From Sinohyriopsis cumingii (taxonomy: Eukaryota; Mollusca; Bivalvia; Unionida; Unionidae): a stretch of 64,000 nucleotides of DNA. The notes below the pieces were generated by a model. It saw only the letters and a list, made by a program, of their open reading frames with translations. It ran no database searches and had not been told where the DNA came from. Where the stretch lies: assembly GCA_028554795.2 (NCBI GenBank), contig JAPYKE020000263.1, positions 2,383,501 through 2,447,500 of the forward strand, given 5' to 3'. Of the stretch, positions 46,501 through 60,871 are shown piece by piece. Position 1 is the first letter of the stretch. Each line of letters starts with the position of its first letter. Position numbers and translations under genes: made by a program.

Positions 46501-49359
46501 TCACGTCACCCCCTTTTTGCATTTTAGGATATAATATAATCTTTGTTTTGGAGAGATATTCTCAGTAGTAGTTGGGCTCTTACACTGTGCTGTCTGGAAT
46601 AATTTCAGATTACTTGAATTCAAAAGGATTAATTCCTTTTTCCTGGAAAATACGTGTTCTGCATACGAAATTCCTGAGCAAAGACATCTCTTTGAAAGAT
46701 TTATTTGGATTTTCAAAACTAGGAGTGATAATTCTTCTTTCTATTAGGAACTGTAGACTTCAACACTATAGATAACAGCATATGTCATCTTCCATCATGG
46801 ATTCTTCGTGAGGACTCAAACTTGAAATCATTAGAAAATTTTATTATTAGAACTACTAAAATTTTATTCATGGATTATTTTTGTAATTGATTCTTCAAAC
46901 CGTAAATTCATACTTTTTTCCTCACTTTTAAAGAATTTTTTTAGGAAAAGAAATGATATTTTTCAAAGCTTGTTGTTTTCACTCTTTCTTGTGTTACTGT
47001 TTATTCGAGCCTATACAAGTAACATAAGATGATCAAATCCTACCTTGGATTCTTGTCTTTTTGTACAATACTTCTATGGGAGCCAGATCTCTTGAGAGAA
47101 CCTATTGTGTTTCGAGATGGAGCAGTCTCTCAATACAGCTTTTACCTTGTCTTAAGTTGGTTTTAGTTTTTCCCCAGCAATGTAATATTAGCATCCTTTA
47201 CTATATTTTGTGTAGTTTCTCTTGTATCCATGAAATTATGATTTAAATTCCAATTGGGCAGTGTAATGCCAATACCTCCAAAAAGTTTGATTTTCTTTGA
47301 TCTTTCTTTGAGATTTCGCTTCCATTTAAATATTCATTTATTCATGTATGCATCAGAATTTTAGGGTTTTGTGGATATCTAACTATTTGTAAATAATTTG
47401 AATTTTTGAAGTTTTTTCCTAATTCTATTTGAATTCATTCCCATAATACTGTCCAGAATTGTATGAAATCTTTATAGAAGACATAGATTCATTTGCAAAA
47501 TATAACTCATTTTCCTTTTAAACACATTGAGAATTTTTTTAAAAAGTGCAGGGGTACATACTTAAATTCATCTCAACATGGTTGCATGCATATATGTACA
47601 TAAACATCCATGCATCCTTCATAGATACGTGTATCAAAGTCTTTCATTGTCCTAGTATATGCTAACAAGTTTGCTGTAATGCAAGATATGTAACGAAAGA
47701 GATTTAGCCATGTATAAATTGTTGATTGTTAAGGAGGAAATTGTTTTATTGTGATGGAGGATAAATGTATTCAGTAAATGTTTTATGTATTTTTAATATT
47801 ACAGCAAATGATATTAGTATGTTCCTATTTATGATATTAATCAGTATCATATTATTGAATTCTTGTTATTTTCTTCTTTTTTTATGATATCCTTCACAAA
47901 ACAGATGGTAAGTAATATATCTTGAACGTTTCTGTTACTTGGTCTAAACAGTAATACATTCATCTGAAAAAGAGAATAAAAAGGCAGAAAAATAACTAAT
48001 TTTTCTAACAATCTTCAAAGAGAATGTAGTTTGGCAGGTCGAGTATTTAGTATGATTTGTTGTATAGACTATAAACCAGACTAAAGTACATGTCACGAAC
48101 TACCCTTTCAGTGCCAAAGGCAAGCAGGTATTTGTGTACATAGTTTGTCTTTGGAGTTAAACCATATTAACTTCGGGTGATGGAGGTCTTTTTGCCTATT
48201 AAACCAGCAAGTAATTATTGTTTTCCGGATTCGATTGATAATGCTAAATGATTGGGTTGTGTGATCCATTTTTTTCCGATGTTAGATTACTCACATCCCA
48301 CACATCAAGTCATCAGTTAAAGTTGGTGCAGTCGGTTACATCCTTTCTTTATAGAGTTCATTCCTGTATATTATCTGTAAATTACGCCACTGACTTGAGT
48401 CTCTGAGTTAATGATTTTGTTTGTGGATGTGATAGTTGTCTTTTTATTTCATTCATTTTTATATGTACAGCGTACATTTATATATATTGGAAGTTTCCCC
48501 AAAGCCTGATCAAAACCATCATTACAGCTGTTGTTACTATTGAGGACTAATAATGTTAACACCTAGAACCTTAAAAACAATGGCATAAACTCCCAGTACA
48601 AGGAGAGAATCTTAACACTGGAGAAAATCATTATGGTAACTGAAAGAAATAAAAAAGAAACTATTTTAAAATAGCAATTTAAATGTGCAGTGAAACAATA
48701 TTTAGTGTGTTAAAACGGTCAAGGAACAAACTAGAAATGAATTTACATGTTAAGTCATTTAAATACATCTTCAAATGTAAATATGATTGACATTTAATGT
48801 TTGAAGTATCTCTCACTTTTTGGCCATATAATTTTATTTTCAGAAGAATGAATACAATATTTTAACAAAAACTGTGAATACTTGATCTGATATTTGTATG
48901 TAAAGTGATTGTGGTTCTTTCTCCTTCTTCAAAAGTACTTGTTATGTGTATTTGATTTAATTCTATCTGATTTCATATATATTTATATCAGTTTATTTGT
49001 TTGTCAGTTTTAAATTTAATTTATTTCTTATTTAATGCGTTTTTAGTGTAAATTTATTCACTTGAAACGATACCTTTATCAGAAAATATTTTGACTTTGA
49101 CTGTTCGTTTTGTAAACACCAGGTGTTGACCTAGATCCTGACTTCGATACAAAATTAGTAGCAACCACGTAAATTAGTTTTATTTTTCTTTTAAAATGAT
49201 TGCTTGTTGTCGAGGTCATGATGGGACTACGTTTTTAAGATGTAAACAATTTCTTAAAATTGTATTTCTTAGAGTAAAATGATTGGTTTTCGTCAGGACC
49301 ACACTGCGTGTACATGAGCTTTAACAAGTAAATAATTTCGACGATGTTCTGTAACATGA
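46501..49359 (+). repeat. Array unit 2
   Basis: 2,859 bp. It has an 11-bp loss near 46,588 (AAATTGTATGT missing) and TCACGTCA where later units have TGACGTCA. Its second half shares private variants with unit 6 (TTCAAAGAGAATG, GGGTGATGGAGG, GATACAAAATT). Confidence 0.9.
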
Positions 49360-49367
49360 TGACGTCA
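49360..49367. promoter_or_regulatory. Perfect CRE-like palindrome at unit start
   Basis: TGACGTCA, the full CREB/ATF consensus. Repeated at 52,239, 55,118, 57,995, 60,872 and 63,751. No gene is recognised downstream, so a transcriptional role is only a possibility. Confidence 0.4.
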
Positions 49368-49964
49368 GCCCCTTTTTGCATTTTAGAATACAATATAACC
49401 TTTGTTTTGGAGAGATATTCTCAGTAGTAGTTGGGCTCTTACACTGGAAATTGTATGTTGTGCTGTCTGGAATAATTTCAGGTTACTTGAATGCAAAAGG
49501 ATTAATTCCTTTTTCCTGGAAAATACGTGTTCTGCATACGAAATTCCTGAGCAAAGACATCTCTTTGAAAGATTTATTTGGATTTTCAAAACTAGGAGTG
49601 ATAATTCTTCTTTCTATTAGGAACTGTAGACTTCAACACTATAGATAACAGCATATGTCATCTTCCATCATGGATTCTTCGTGAGGACTCAAACTTGAAA
49701 TCATTAGAAAATTTTATTATTAGAACTACTAAAATTTTATTCATGGATTATTTTTGTAATTGATTCTTCAAACCGTAAATTCATACTTTTTTCCTCACTT
49801 TTAAAGAATTTTTTTAGGAAAAGAAATGATATTTTTCAAAGCTTGTTGTTTTCACTCTTTCTTGTGTTACTGTTTATTCGAGCCTATACAAGTAACATAA
49901 GATGATCAAATCCTACCTTGGATTCTTGTCTTTTTGCACAATACTTCTATGGGAGCCAGATCTC

Positions 49965-50006
49965 TTGAGAGAACCTATTGTGTTTCGAGATGGAGCAGTC
50001 TCTCAA
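49965..50006 (+). other. Stem-loop in array unit 3 (representative)
   Basis: TTGAGAGA (49,965-49,972) pairs with TCTCTCAA (49,999-50,006), 8 bp. The outer pairs present in the dispersed copies are lost because the array has CAATACAG where older copies have CAAGACAG. The same form occurs in every array unit. Confidence 0.6.
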
Positions 50007-52238
50007 TACAGCTTTTACCTTGTCTTAAGTTGGTTTTGGTTTTTCCCCTGCAATGTGATATTAGCATCCTTTACTATATTTTGTGTAGTTTCTCTTGTAT
50101 CCATGAAATTATGATTTAAATTCCAATTGGGCAGTGTAATGCCAACTACCTCCAAAAAGTTTGATTTTCTTTGATCTTTCTTTGAGATTTCGCTTCCATT
50201 TAAATATTCATTTATTCATGTATGTATCAGGATTTTAGGGTTTTGTGGATATCTAAATATTTGTAAATAATTTGAATTTTTGAAGTTTTTTCCTAATTCT
50301 ATTTGAATTCATTCCCATAACTGAATACTGTCCAGAATTGTATGAAATCTTTATAGAAGACATAGATTCATTTGCAAAATATAACTCATTTTCCTTTTAA
50401 ACACATTGAGAATTTTTTTAAAAAGTGCAGGGGTACATACTTAAATTCATCTCAACATGGTTGCATGCATATATGTACATAAACATCCATACATCCTTCA
50501 TAGATACGTGTATCAAAGTCTTTCATTGTCCTAGTATATGCTAACAAGTTTGCTGTAATGCAAGATATGTAACGAAAGAGATTTAGCCATGTATAAATTG
50601 TTGATTGTTAAGGAGGAAATTGTTTTATTGTGATAGAGGATAAATGTATCCAGTAAATGTTTTATGTATTTTTAATATTACAGCAAATGATATTAGTATG
50701 TTCCTATTTATGATATTAATCAGTATCATATTATTGAATTCTTGTTATTTTCTTCTTTTTTTATGATATCCTTCACAAAACAGATGGTAAGTAATATATC
50801 TTGAACGTTTCTGTTACTTGGTCTAAACAGTAATACATTCATCTGAAAAAGAGAATAAAAAGGCAGAAAAATAACTAATTTTTCTAACAATCTTGAAAGA
50901 GAATGTAGTTTGGCAGGTCGAGTATTTAGTATGATTTGTTGTATAGACTATAAACCAGACTAAAGTACATGTCACGAACTACCCTTTCAGTGCCAAAGGC
51001 AAGCAGGTATTTGTGTACATAGTTTGTCTTTGGAGTTAAACCATATTAACTTCGGGTGAAGGAGGTCTTTTTGCCTATTAAACCAGCAAGTAATTATTGT
51101 TTTCCGGATTCGATTGATAATGCTAAATGATTGGGTTGTGTGATCCATTTTTTTCCGATGTTAGATTACTCACATCCCACACATCAAGTCATCAGTTAAA
51201 GTTGGTGCAGTCGGTTACATCCTTTCTTTATAGAGTTCATTCCTGTATATTATCTGTAAATTACGCCACTGACTTGAGTCTCTGAGTTAATGATTTTGTT
51301 TGTGGATGTGATAGTTGTCTTTTTATTTCATTCATTTTTATATGTACAGCGTACATTTATATATATTGGAAGTTTCCCCAAAGCCTGATCAAAACCATCA
51401 TTACAGCTGTTATTACTATTGAGCACTAATAATGTTAACACCTAGAACCTTAAAAACAATGGCATAAACTCCCAGTACAAGGAGAGAATCTTAACACTGG
51501 AGAAAATCATTATGGTAACTGAAAGAAATGAAAAAGAAACTATTTTAAAATAGCAATTTAAATGTGCAGTGAAACAATATTTAGTGTGTTAAAACGGTCA
51601 AGGAACAAACTAGAAATGAATTTACATGTTAAGTCATTTAAATACATCTTCAAATGTAAATATGATTGACATTTAATGTTTGAAGTATCTATCACTTTTT
51701 GGCCATATAATTTTGTTTTCAGAAGAATGAATACAATATTTTAACAAAAACTGTGAATACTTGATCTGATATTTGTATGTAAAGTGATTGTGGTTCTTTC
51801 TCCTTCTTCAAAAGTACTTGTTATGTGTATTTGATTTAATTCTATCTGATTTCATATATATTTATATCAGTTTATTTGTTTGTCAGTTTTAAATTTAATT
51901 TATTTCTTATTTCATGCGTTTTTAGTGTAAATTTATTCACTTGAAACGATACCTTTATCAGAAAATATTTTGACTTTGACTGTTCGTTTTGTAAACACCA
52001 GGTGTTGACCTAGATCCTGACTTCGATTCAAAATTAGTAGCAACCACGTAAATTAGTTTTATTTTTCTTTTAAAATGATTGCTTGTTGTCGAGGTCATGA
52101 TGGGACTACGTTTTTAAGATGTAAACAATTTCTTAAAATTGTATTTCTTAGAGTAAAATGATTGGTTTTCGTCAGGACCACACTGCGTGTACATGAGCTT
52201 TAACAAGTAAATAATTTCGACGATGTTCTGTAACATGA

Positions 52239-55117
52239 TGACGTCAGCCCCTTTTTGCATTTTAGAATACAATATAACCTTTGTTTTGGAGAGATATTCT
52301 CAGTAGTAGTTGGGCTCTTACACTGGAAATTGTATGTTGTGCTGTCTGGAATAATTTCAGGTTACTTGAATGCAAAAGGATTAATTCCTTTTTCCTGGAA
52401 AATACGTGTTCTGCATACGAAATTCCTGAGCAAAGACATCTCTTTGAAAGATTTATTTGGATTTTCAAAACTAGGAGTGATAATTCTTCTTTCTATTAGG
52501 AACTGTAGACTTCAACACTATAGATAACAGCATATGTCATCTTCCATCATGGATTCTTCGTGAGGACTCAAACTTGAAATCATTAGAAAATTTTATTATT
52601 AGAACTACTAAAATTTTATTCATGGATTATTTTTGTAATTGATTCTTCAAACCGTAAATTCATACTTTTTTCCTCACTTTTAAAGAATTTTTTTAGGAAA
52701 AGAAATGATATTTTTCAAAGCTTGTTGTTTTCACTCTTTCTTGTGTTACTGTTTATTCGAGCCTATACAAGTAACATAAGATGATCAAATCCTACCTTGG
52801 ATTCTTGTCTTTTTGCACAATACTTCTATGGGAGCCAGATCTCTTGAGAGAACCTATTGTGTTTCGAGATGGAGCAGTCTCTCAATACAGCTTTTACCTT
52901 GTCTTAAGTTGGTTTTGGTTTTTCCCCTGCAATGTGATATTAGCATCCTTTACTATATTTTGTGTAGTTTCTCTTGTATCCATGAAATTATGATTTAAAT
53001 TCCAATTGGGCAGTGTAATGCCAACTACCTCCAAAAAGTTTGATTTTCTTTGATCTTTCTTTGAGATTTCGCTTCCATTTAAATATTCATTTATTCATGT
53101 ATGTATCAGGATTTTAGGGTTTTGTGGATATCTAAATATTTGTAAATAATTTGAATTTTTGAAGTTTTTTCCTAATTCTATTTGAATTCATTCCCATAAC
53201 TGAATACTGTCCAGAATTGTATGAAATCTTTATAGAAGACATAGATTCATTTGCAAAATATAACTCATTTTCCTTTTAAACACATTGAGAATTTTTTTAA
53301 AAAGTGCAGGGGTACATACTTAAATTCATCTCAACATGGTTGCATGCATATATGTACATAAACATCCATACATCCTTCATAGATACGTGTATCAAAGTCT
53401 TTCATTGTCCTAGTATATGCTAACAAGTTTGCTGTAATGCAAGATATGTAACGAAAGAGATTTAGCCATGTATAAATTGTTGATTGTTAAGGAGGAAATT
53501 GTTTTATTGTGATAGAGGATAAATGTATCCAGTAAATGTTTTATGTATTTTTAATATTACAGCAAATGATATTAGTATGTTCCTATTTATGATATTAATC
53601 AGTATCATATTATTGAATTCTTGTTATTTTCTTCTTTTTTTATGATATCCTTCACAAAACAGATGGTAAGTAATATATCTTGAACGTTTCTGTTACTTGG
53701 TCTAAACAGTAATACATTCATCTGAAAAAGAGAATAAAAAGGCAGAAAAATAACTAATTTTTCTAACAATCTTGAAAGAGAATGTAGTTTGGCAGGTCGA
53801 GTATTTAGTATGATTTGTTGTATAGACTATAAACCAGACTAAAGTACATGTCACGAACTACCCTTTCAGTGCCAAAGGCAAGCAGGTATTTGTGTACATA
53901 GTTTGTCTTTGGAGTTAAACCATATTAACTTCGGGTGAAGGAGGTCTTTTTGCCTATTAAACCAGCAAGTAATTATTGTTTTCCGGATTCGATTGATAAT
54001 GCTAAATGATTGGGTTGTGTGATCCATTTTTTTCCGATGTTAGATTACTCACATCCCACACATCAAGTCATCAGTTAAAGTTGGTGCAGTCGGTTACATC
54101 CTTTCTTTATAGAGTTCATTCCTGTATATTATCTGTAAATTACGCCACTGACTTGAGTCTCTGAGTTAATGATTTTGTTTGTGGATGTGATAGTTGTCTT
54201 TTTATTTCATTCATTTTTATATGTACAGCGTACATTTATATATATTGGAAGTTTCCCCAAAGCCTGATCAAAACCATCATTACAGCTGTTGTTACTATTG
54301 AGCACTAATAATGTTAACACCTAGAACCTTAAAAACAATGGCATAAACTCCCAGTACAAGGAGAGAATCTTAACACTGGAGAAAATCATTATGGTAACTG
54401 AAAGAAATGAAAAAGAAACTATTTTAAAATAGCAATTTAAATGTGCAGTGAAACAATATTTAGTGTGTTAAAACGGTCAAGGAACAAACTAGAAATGAAT
54501 TTACATGTTAAGTCATTTAAATACATCTTCAAATGTAAATATGATTGACATTTAATGTTTGAAGTATCTATCACTTTTTGGCCATATAATTTTGTTTTCA
54601 GAAGAATGAATACAATATTTTAACAAAAACTGTGAATACTTGATCTGATATTTGTATGTAAAGTGATTGTGGTTCTTTCTCCTTCTTCAAAAGTACTTGT
54701 TATGTGTATTTGATTTAATTCTATCTGATTTCATATATATTTATATCAGTTTATTTGTTTGTCAGTTTTAAATTTAATTTATTTCTTATTTCATGCGTTT
54801 TTAGTGTAAATTTATTCACTTGAAACGATACCTTTATCAGAAAATATTTTGACTTTGACTGTTCGTTTTGTAAACACCAGGTGTTGACCTAGATCCTGAC
54901 TTCGATTCAAAATTAGTAGCAACCACGTAAATTAGTTTTATTTTTCTTTTAAAATGATTGCTTGTTGTCGAGGTCATGATGGGACTACGTTTTTAAGATG
55001 TAAACAATTTCTTAAAATTGTATTTCTTAGAGTAAAATGATTGGTTTTCGTCAGGACCACACTGCGTGTACATGAGCTTTAACAAGTAAATAATTTCGAC
55101 GATGTTCTGTAACATGA
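52239..55117 (+). repeat. Array unit 4
   Basis: 2,879 bp, near-duplicate of unit 3; differs at CTGTTGTTACT versus CTGTTATTACT. Confidence 0.9.
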
Positions 55118-57994
55118 TGACGTCAGCCCCTTTTTGCATTTTAGAATACAATATAACCTTTGTTTTGGAGAGATATTCTCAGTAGTAGTTGGGCTCTTAC
55201 ACTGTAAATTGTATGTTGTGCTGTCTGGAATAATTTCAGGTTACTTGAATTCAAAAGGATTAATTCCTTTTTCCTGGAAAATACGTGTTCTGCATACGAA
55301 ATTCCTGAGCAAAGACATCTCTTTGAAAGATTTATTTGGATTTTCAAAACTAGGAGTGATAATTCTTCTTTCTATTAGGAACTGTAGACTTCAACACTAT
55401 AGATAACAGCATATGTCATCTTCCATCATGGATTCTTCGTGAGGACTCAAACTTGAAATCATTAGAAAATTTTATTATTAGAACTACTAAAATTTTATTC
55501 ATGGATTATTTTTGTAATTGATTCTTCAAACCGTAAATTCATACTTTTTTCCTCACTTTTAAAGAATTTTTTTAGGAAAAGAAATGATATTTTTCAAAGC
55601 TTGTTGTTTTCACTCTTTCTTGTGTTACTGTTTATTCGAGCCTATACAAGTAACATAAGATGATCAAATCCTACCTTGGATTCTTGTCTTTTTGTACAAT
55701 ACCTCTATGGGAGCCAGATCTCTTGAGAGAACCTATTGTGTTTCGAGATGGAGCAGTCTCTCAATACAGCTTTTACCTTGTCTTAAGTTGGTTTTAGTTT
55801 TTCCCCAGCAATGTAATATTAGCATCCTTTACTATATTTTGTGTAGTTTCTCTTGTATCCATGAAATTATGATTTAAATTCCAATTGGGCAGTGTAATGC
55901 CAATACCTCCAAAAAGTTTGATTTTCTTTGATCTTTCTTTGAGATTTCGCTTCCATTTAAATATTCATTTATTCATGTATGCATCAGAATTTTAGGGTTT
56001 TGTGGATATCTAACTATTTGTAAATAATTTGAAATTTTGAAGTTTTTTCCTAATTCTATTTGAATTCATTCCCATAACTGAATACTGTCCAGAATTGTAT
56101 GAAATCTTTATAGAAGACATAGATTCATTTGCAAAATATAACTCATTTTCCTATTAAACACATTGAGAATATTTTTAAAAAGTGCAGGGGTACATACTTA
56201 AATTCATCTCAACATGGTTGCATGCATATATGTACATAAACATCCATACATCCTTCATAGATACGTGTATCAAAGTCTTTCATTGTCCTAGTATATGCTA
56301 ACAAGTTTGCTGTACTGCAAGATATGTAACGAAAGAGATTTAGCCATGTATAAATTGTTGATTGTTAAGGAGGAAATTGTTTTTTTGTGATGGAGGATAA
56401 ATGTATTCAGTAAATGTTTTATGTATTTTTAATATTACAGCAAATGATATTAGTATGTTCCTATTTATGATATTAATCAGTATCATATTATTGAATTCTT
56501 GTTATTTTCTTCTTTTTCATGATATCCTTCACAAAACAGATGGTAAGTAATATATCTTGAACGTTTCTGTTACTTGGTCTAAACAGTAATACATTCATCT
56601 GAAAAAGAGAATAAAAAGGCAGAAAAATAACTAATTTTTCTAACAATCTTGAAAGAGAATGTAGTTTGGCAGGTCGAGTATTTAGTATGATTTGTTGTAT
56701 AGACTATAAACCAGACTAAAGAACATGTCACGAACTACCCTTTCAGTGCCAAAGGCAAGCAGGTATTTGTGTACATAGTTTGTCTTTGGAGTTAAACCAT
56801 ATTAACTTCGGGTGAAGGAGGTCTTTTTGCCTATTAAACCAGCAAGTAATTATTGTTTTCCGGATTCGATTGATATTGCTAAATGATTGGGTTGTGTGAT
56901 CCATTTTTTTCCGATGTTAGATTACTCACATCCCACACATCAAGTCATCAGTTAAAGTTGGTGCAGTCGGTTACATCCTTTCTTTATAGAGTTCATTCCT
57001 GTATATTATCTGTAAATTACGCCACTGACTTGAGTCTCTGAGTTAATGATTTTGTTTGTGGATGTGATAGTTGTCTTTTTATTTCATTCATTTTTATATG
57101 TACAGCGTACATTTATATTTATTGGAAGTTTCCCCAAAGCCTGATCAAAACCATCATTACAGCTGTTGTTACTATTGAGGACTAATAATGTTAACACCTA
57201 GAACCTTAAAAACAATGGCATAAACTCCCAGTACAAGGAGAGATTCTTAACACTGGAGAAAATCATTATGGTAACTGAAAGAAATGAAAAATAAACTATT
57301 TTAAAATAGCAATTTAAATGTGCAGTGAAACAATATTTAGTGTGTTAAAACGGTCAAGGAACAAACTAGAAATGAATTTACATGTTAAGTCATTTAAATA
57401 CATCTTCAAATGTAAATGTGATTGACATTTAATGTTTGAAGTATCTCTCACTTTTTGGCCATATAATTTTGTTTTCAGAAGAATGAATACAATATTTTAA
57501 CAAAAACTGTGAATACTTGATCTGATATTTGTATGTAAAGTGATTGTGGTTCTTTCTCCTTCTTCAAAAGTACTTGTTATTTGTATTTGATTTAATTCTA
57601 TCTGATTTCATATATATTTATATCAATTTATTTGTTTGTCAGTTTTAAATTTAATTTATTTCTTATTTCATGCGTTTTTAGTGTAAATTTATTCACTTGA
57701 AACGATACCTTTATCAGAAAATATTTTGACCTTGACTGTTCGTTTTGTAAACACCAGGTGTTGACCTAGATCCTGACTTCGATTCAAAATTAGTAGCAAC
57801 CACGTAAATTAGTTTTATTTTTCTTTTAAAATGATTGCTTATTGTCGAGGTCATGATGGGACTACGTTTTTAAGATGTAAACAATTTCTTAAAATTTTAT
57901 TTCTTAGAGTAAAATGATTGGTTTTCGTCAGGACCACACTGCGTGTACATGAGCTTTAACAAGTAAATAATTTCGACGATGTTCTGTAACATGA
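55118..57994 (+). repeat. Array unit 5
   Basis: 2,877 bp. Begins with the CTGTAAATTG and CAGGTTACTTGAATTC variants, which recur in partial unit 8. Confidence 0.9.
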
Positions 57995-60871
57995 TGACGT
58001 CAGCCCCTTTTTGCATTTTAGAATACAATATAACCTTTGTTTTGGAGAGATATTCTCAGTAGTAGTTGGGCTCTTACACTGTAAATTGTATGTTGTGCTG
58101 TCTGGAATAATTTCAGATTACTTGAATTCAAAAGGATTAATTCCTTTTTCCTGGAAAATACGTGTTCTGCATACGAAATTCCTGAGCAAAGACATCTCTT
58201 TGAAAGATTTATTTGGATTTTCAAAACTAGGAGTGATAATTCTTCTTTCTATTAGGAACTGTAGACTTCAACACTATAGATAACAGCATATGTCATCTTC
58301 CATCATGGATTCTTCGTGAGGACTCAAACTTGAAATCATTAGAAAATTGTATTATTAGAACTACTAAAATTTTATTCATGGATTATTTTTGTAATTGATT
58401 CTTCAAACCGTAAATTCTTACTTTGTTCCTCACTTTTAAAGAATTTTTTTAGGGAAGAAATGATATTTTTCAAAGCTTGTTGTTTTCACTCTTTCTTGTG
58501 TTACTGTTTATTCGAGCCTATACAAGTAACATAAGATGATCAAATCCTACCTTGGATTCTTGTCTTTTTGTACAATACTTCTATGGGAGCCACGTCTCTT
58601 GAGAGAACCTATTGTGTTTCGAGATGGAGCAGTCTCTCAATACAGCTTTTACCTTGTCTTAAGTTGGTTTTAGTTTTTCCCCAGCAATGTAATATTAGCA
58701 TCCTTTACTATATTTTGTGTAGTTTCTCTTGTATCCATGAAATTATGATTTAAATTCCAATTGGGCAGTGTAATGCCAATACCTCCAAAAAGTTTGATTT
58801 TCTTTGATCTTTCTTTGAGATTTCGCTTCCATTTAAATATTCATTTATTCATGTATGCATCAGAATTTTAGGGTTTTGTGGATATCTAAATATTTGTAAA
58901 TAATTTGAATTTTTGAAGTTTTTTCCTAATTCTATTTGAATTCATTCCCATAACTGAATACTGTCCAGAATTGTATGAAATCTTTATAGAAGACATAGAT
59001 TCATTTGCAAAATATAACTCATTTTCCTTTTAAACACATTGAGAATTTTTTTAAAAAGTGCAGGGGTACATACTTAAATTCATCTCAACATGGTTGCATG
59101 CATATATGTACATAAACATCCATGCATCCTTCATAGATACGTGTATCAAAGTCTTTCATTGTCCTAGTATATGCTAACAAGTTTGCTGTAATGCAAGATA
59201 TGTAACGAAAGAGATTTAGCCATGTATAAATTGTTGATTGTTAAGGAGGAAATTGTTTTATTGTGATGGAGGATAAATGTATTCAGTAAATGTTTTATGT
59301 ATTTTTAATATTACAGCAAATGATATTAGTATGTTCCTATTTATGATATTAATCAGTATCATATTATTGAATTCTTGTTATTTTCTTCTTTTTTTATGAT
59401 ATCCTTCACAAAACAGATGGTAAGTAATATATCTTGAACGTTTCTGTTACTTGGTCTAAACAGTAATACATTCATCTGAAAAAGAGAATAAAAAGGCAGA
59501 AAAATAACTAATTTTTCTAACAATCTTCAAAGAGAATGTAGTTTGGCAGGTCGAGTATTTAGTATGATTTGTTGTATAGACTATAAACCAGACTAAAGTA
59601 CATGTCACGAACTACCCTTTCAGTGCCAAAGGCAAGCAGGTATTTGTGTACATAGTTTGTCTTTGGAGTTAAACCATATTAACTTCGGGTGATGGAGGTC
59701 TTTTTGCCTATTAAACCAGCAAGTAATTATTGTTTTCCGGATTCGATTGATAATGCTAAATGATTGGGTTGTGTGATCCATTTTTTTCCGATGTTAGATT
59801 ACTCACATCCCACACATCAAGTCATCAGTTAAAGTTGGTGCAGTCGGTTACATCCTTTCTTTATAGAGTTCATTCCTGTATATTATCTGTAAATTACGCC
59901 ACTGACTTGAGTCTCTGAGTTAATGATTTTGTTTGTGGATGTGATAGTTGTCTTTTTATTTCATTCATTTTTATATGTACAGCGTACATTTATATATATT
60001 GGAAGTTTCCCCAAAGCCTGATCAAAACCATCATTACAGCTGTTGTTACTATTGAGGACTAATAATGTTAACACCTAGAACCTTAAAAACAATGGCATAA
60101 ACTCCCAGTACAAGGAGAGAATCTTAACACTGGAGAAAATCATTATGGTAACTGAAAGAAATAAAAAAGAAACTATTTTAAAATAGCAATTTAAATGTGC
60201 AGTGAAACAATATTTAGTGTGTTAAAACGGTCAAGGAACAAACTAGAAATGAATTTACATGTTAAGTCATTTAAATACATCTTCAAATGTAAATATGATT
60301 GACATTTAATGTTTGAAGTATCTCTCACTTTTTGGCCATATAATTTTATTTTCAGAAGAATGAATACAATATTTTAACAAAAACTGTGAATACTTGATCT
60401 GATATTTGTATGTAAAGTGATTGTGGTTCTTTCTCCTTCTTCAAAAGTACTTGTTATGTGTATTTGATTTAATTCTATCTGATTTCATATATATTTATAT
60501 CAGTTTATTTGTTTGTCAGTTTTAAATTTAATTTATTTCTTATTTAATGCGTTTTTAGTGTAAATTTATTCACTTGAAACGATACCTTTATCAGAAAATA
60601 TTTTGACTTTGACTGTTCGTTTTGTAAACACCAGGTGTTGACCTAGATCCTGACTTCGATACAAAATTAGTAGCAACCACGTAAATTAGTTTTATTTTTC
60701 TTTTAAAATGATTGCTTGTTGTCGAGGTCATGATGGGACTACGTTTTTAAGATGTAAACAATTTCTTAAAATTGTATTTCTTAGAGTAAAATGATTGGTT
60801 TTCGTCAGGACCACACTGCGTGTACATGAGCTTTAACAAGTAAATAATTTCGACGATGTTCTGTAACATGA
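57995..60871 (+). repeat. Array unit 6
   Basis: 2,877 bp. Its second half is the counterpart of unit 2. It has a private CACGTCTCTTGAG where other units have CAGATCTCTTGAG. Confidence 0.9.

Larger units (their letters stand above)
49360..52238 (+). repeat. Array unit 3
   Basis: 2,879 bp, almost identical to unit 4 and unit 7 (shared TTTTTGCACAAT, CCCCTGCAATGTGATA, GTGATAGAGG). Confidence 0.9.
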